From Idiomarina sp. UBA6142 (lineage in GTDB: Bacteria; Pseudomonadota; Gammaproteobacteria; Enterobacterales; Alteromonadaceae): 6,882 nt of DNA. The stretch spans positions 1 to 6,882 of the forward strand of contig DIVC01000028.1 in the NCBI GenBank assembly GCA_002423905.1. The letters are read 5' to 3'. Below the pieces are notes generated by a model. That model was given only the letters and a program-made list of their open reading frames with translations, ran no database searches and was not told the origin of the DNA. Below, piece by piece: positions 6,169 to 6,882 of the stretch; the stretch's first letter is position 1, and the number at the start of each line of letters is the position of its first letter. The position numbers were made by a program, and so were the translations under genes.

Positions 6169-6567
6169 CTAACTCATTGTTGATTTGTAATCGCATTCCG
6201 GTTGCGCACAAATCAGCCTCTCGCCACTGCTTGAGCGTTTCTTTAATAGCAAGGCAAAGCCACATTTGGGACACGCTTCAGCCACCGGTGGCAGATTAAC
6301 CGAAAATTTGCAGTGAGGGTATTGGTCACAGGCATAAAATGAGTTACCAAAGCGGCTGGTTTTTTGCACCAACTTACCGTGTTGGCAGTTGGGACAAGCC
6401 ACGTTGGTGGTGGGATCAAAATCTGCTGCGGTCATATAATCACAGTCAGGATAAGCGCTGCAGCCAACAAACAAACCGTAACGGCCCTTTTTTAGCTGCA
6501 GTTCACGCTCACACCGGGGGCAAGGCACACCCAGTGATTGCGGCTCTAGAAACGTGTCGTTGGTCAT
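6169..6567 (-). CDS. yrdD: Topoisomerase-type C4 zinc-finger protein (YrdD-like)
   Basis: The 132 residues consist almost entirely of three zf-C4_Topoisom modules like those at the C-terminus of DNA topoisomerase I, without any catalytic domain. Cysteine quartets are C16/C19/C36/C42, C58/C61/C80/C86 and C99/C102/C120/C125. Each has the pattern CPxC, a basic stretch, an aromatic, then a second pair with YPxC or PEC. In topoisomerase I such fingers bind single-stranded DNA, so a nucleic-acid-binding role is inferred; the actual function is not settled. E. coli YrdD is longer, as I recall, about 180 residues. The ATG at 6567-6565 directly abuts the smg stop (TAA at 6570-6568), so translation is likely coupled; a GGAAGG lies about 13 bases upstream. 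Confidence 0.92.
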   Translation of the reverse strand: MTNDTFLEPQSLGVPCPRCERELQLKKGRYGLFVGCSAYPDCDYMTAADFDPTTNVACPNCQHGKLVQKTSRFGNSFYACDQYPHCKFSVNLPPVAEACPKCGFALLLKKRSSSGERLICAQPECDYKSTMS

Positions 6568-6882
6568 TTAATGCAACAGACCTTCCGCCTGTTCAAACAA
6601 CAAACCTTCCATCTGATCGTACGCGGCTTCGTGACCTGGCACATTAAACAGCACCATCAGCACCACCCACTTGAGATCTTCCACAGAAAATTGTTGTGTG
6701 TCGAGTTCCATCACCCGGTCAACCACCATTTCACGGGTCGAGAAATCGAGCACCCCGAGATTCTCGAGATACATTAAAAAACCACGACTGTCGACGTCTA
6801 GTCGCGCCGTTTCTTCAGCTGTGTACACACGCGTAGCGCTGTTTGGAGAACGGTTTAAGTAGGGTTTGGTTTGGCACTCTTG
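6568..6882 (-). CDS. smg: Smg family protein (DUF494), C-terminal part
   Basis: The frame is open from the right edge of the window to TAA (6570-6568) and gives 104 residues of a protein that is about 157 residues in E. coli. The core [18 protein letters not shown], then [14 protein letters not shown], then [14 protein letters not shown] and a final EGLLH matches the C-terminal two thirds of E. coli Smg closely. The function of Smg is not established. A GTG at 6828 is only the Val of RVYTAEE and not a start, since the reading frame and homology continue upstream through TATR and beyond. Smg is the first visible gene of the minus-strand operon; in related genomes dprA and def usually lie upstream, here outside the window. 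Confidence 0.93.
   Translation of the reverse strand, partial: QECQTKPYLNRSPNSATRVYTAEETARLDVDSRGFLMYLENLGVLDFSTREMVVDRVMELDTQQFSVEDLKWVVLMVLFNVPGHEAAYDQMEGLLFEQAEGLLH

Noticed and set aside
6826..6828. GTG as the start of an 86-residue Smg.
   Set aside because: Homology to Smg includes the residue before it (R-V/I-Y-T), and the frame stays open to the window edge, so the gene is cut by the window rather than short.

Overview
The window looks like a conserved housekeeping stretch from a gammaproteobacterial chromosome, most plausibly a marine Alteromonadales/Idiomarina-like lineage. That placement is inferred from protein similarity recalled from memory, mid-range GC content and gene order; no search was run. 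The proteins resemble their E. coli counterparts closely along their whole length. No mobile element, CRISPR array, rRNA or tRNA is seen.

Layout. Bases 1-110 hold the last codons of a plus-strand gene ending in a membrane helix and a basic tail, probably a DMT/EamA-type transporter. It converges with polA (268-3045, minus), a full-length DNA polymerase I with all three catalytic activities intact by motif. Between polA and the transporter end lies a non-coding stretch that reads on the minus strand like a small RNA: a 10-bp stem, a C/U-rich single-stranded segment, then a GC-rich terminator with a U tail. This is the position where enterics and vibrios keep Spot 42 RNA, but clear sequence homology is not visible.

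A 484-bp divergent intergenic region (3046-3529) separates polA from a small plus-strand gene for a 92-residue protein of unknown function (3530-3808). It holds a helically phased cluster of DnaA boxes about 100 bp upstream of polA, a strong interrupted palindrome, several smaller hairpins, and an AT-rich promoter with a perfect TATAAT.

The right half (3819-6882, minus) is a compact operon read from right to left: smg (5' end beyond the window), a topoisomerase-type zinc-finger protein (yrdD-like), tsaC, hemF and aroE, with gaps of 0-12 bp. The products serve unrelated jobs: an unknown role for Smg, nucleic-acid binding, tRNA t6A synthesis, heme synthesis and the shikimate pathway. The order is a known gammaproteobacterial neighbourhood, often with dprA and def upstream. 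In Pseudomonas, as I recall, both this cluster and polA lie near the replication origin.

The genes themselves are ordinary. The parts worth attention are the two non-coding regions: the candidate sRNA downstream of polA and the DnaA-box/palindrome region upstream of it.
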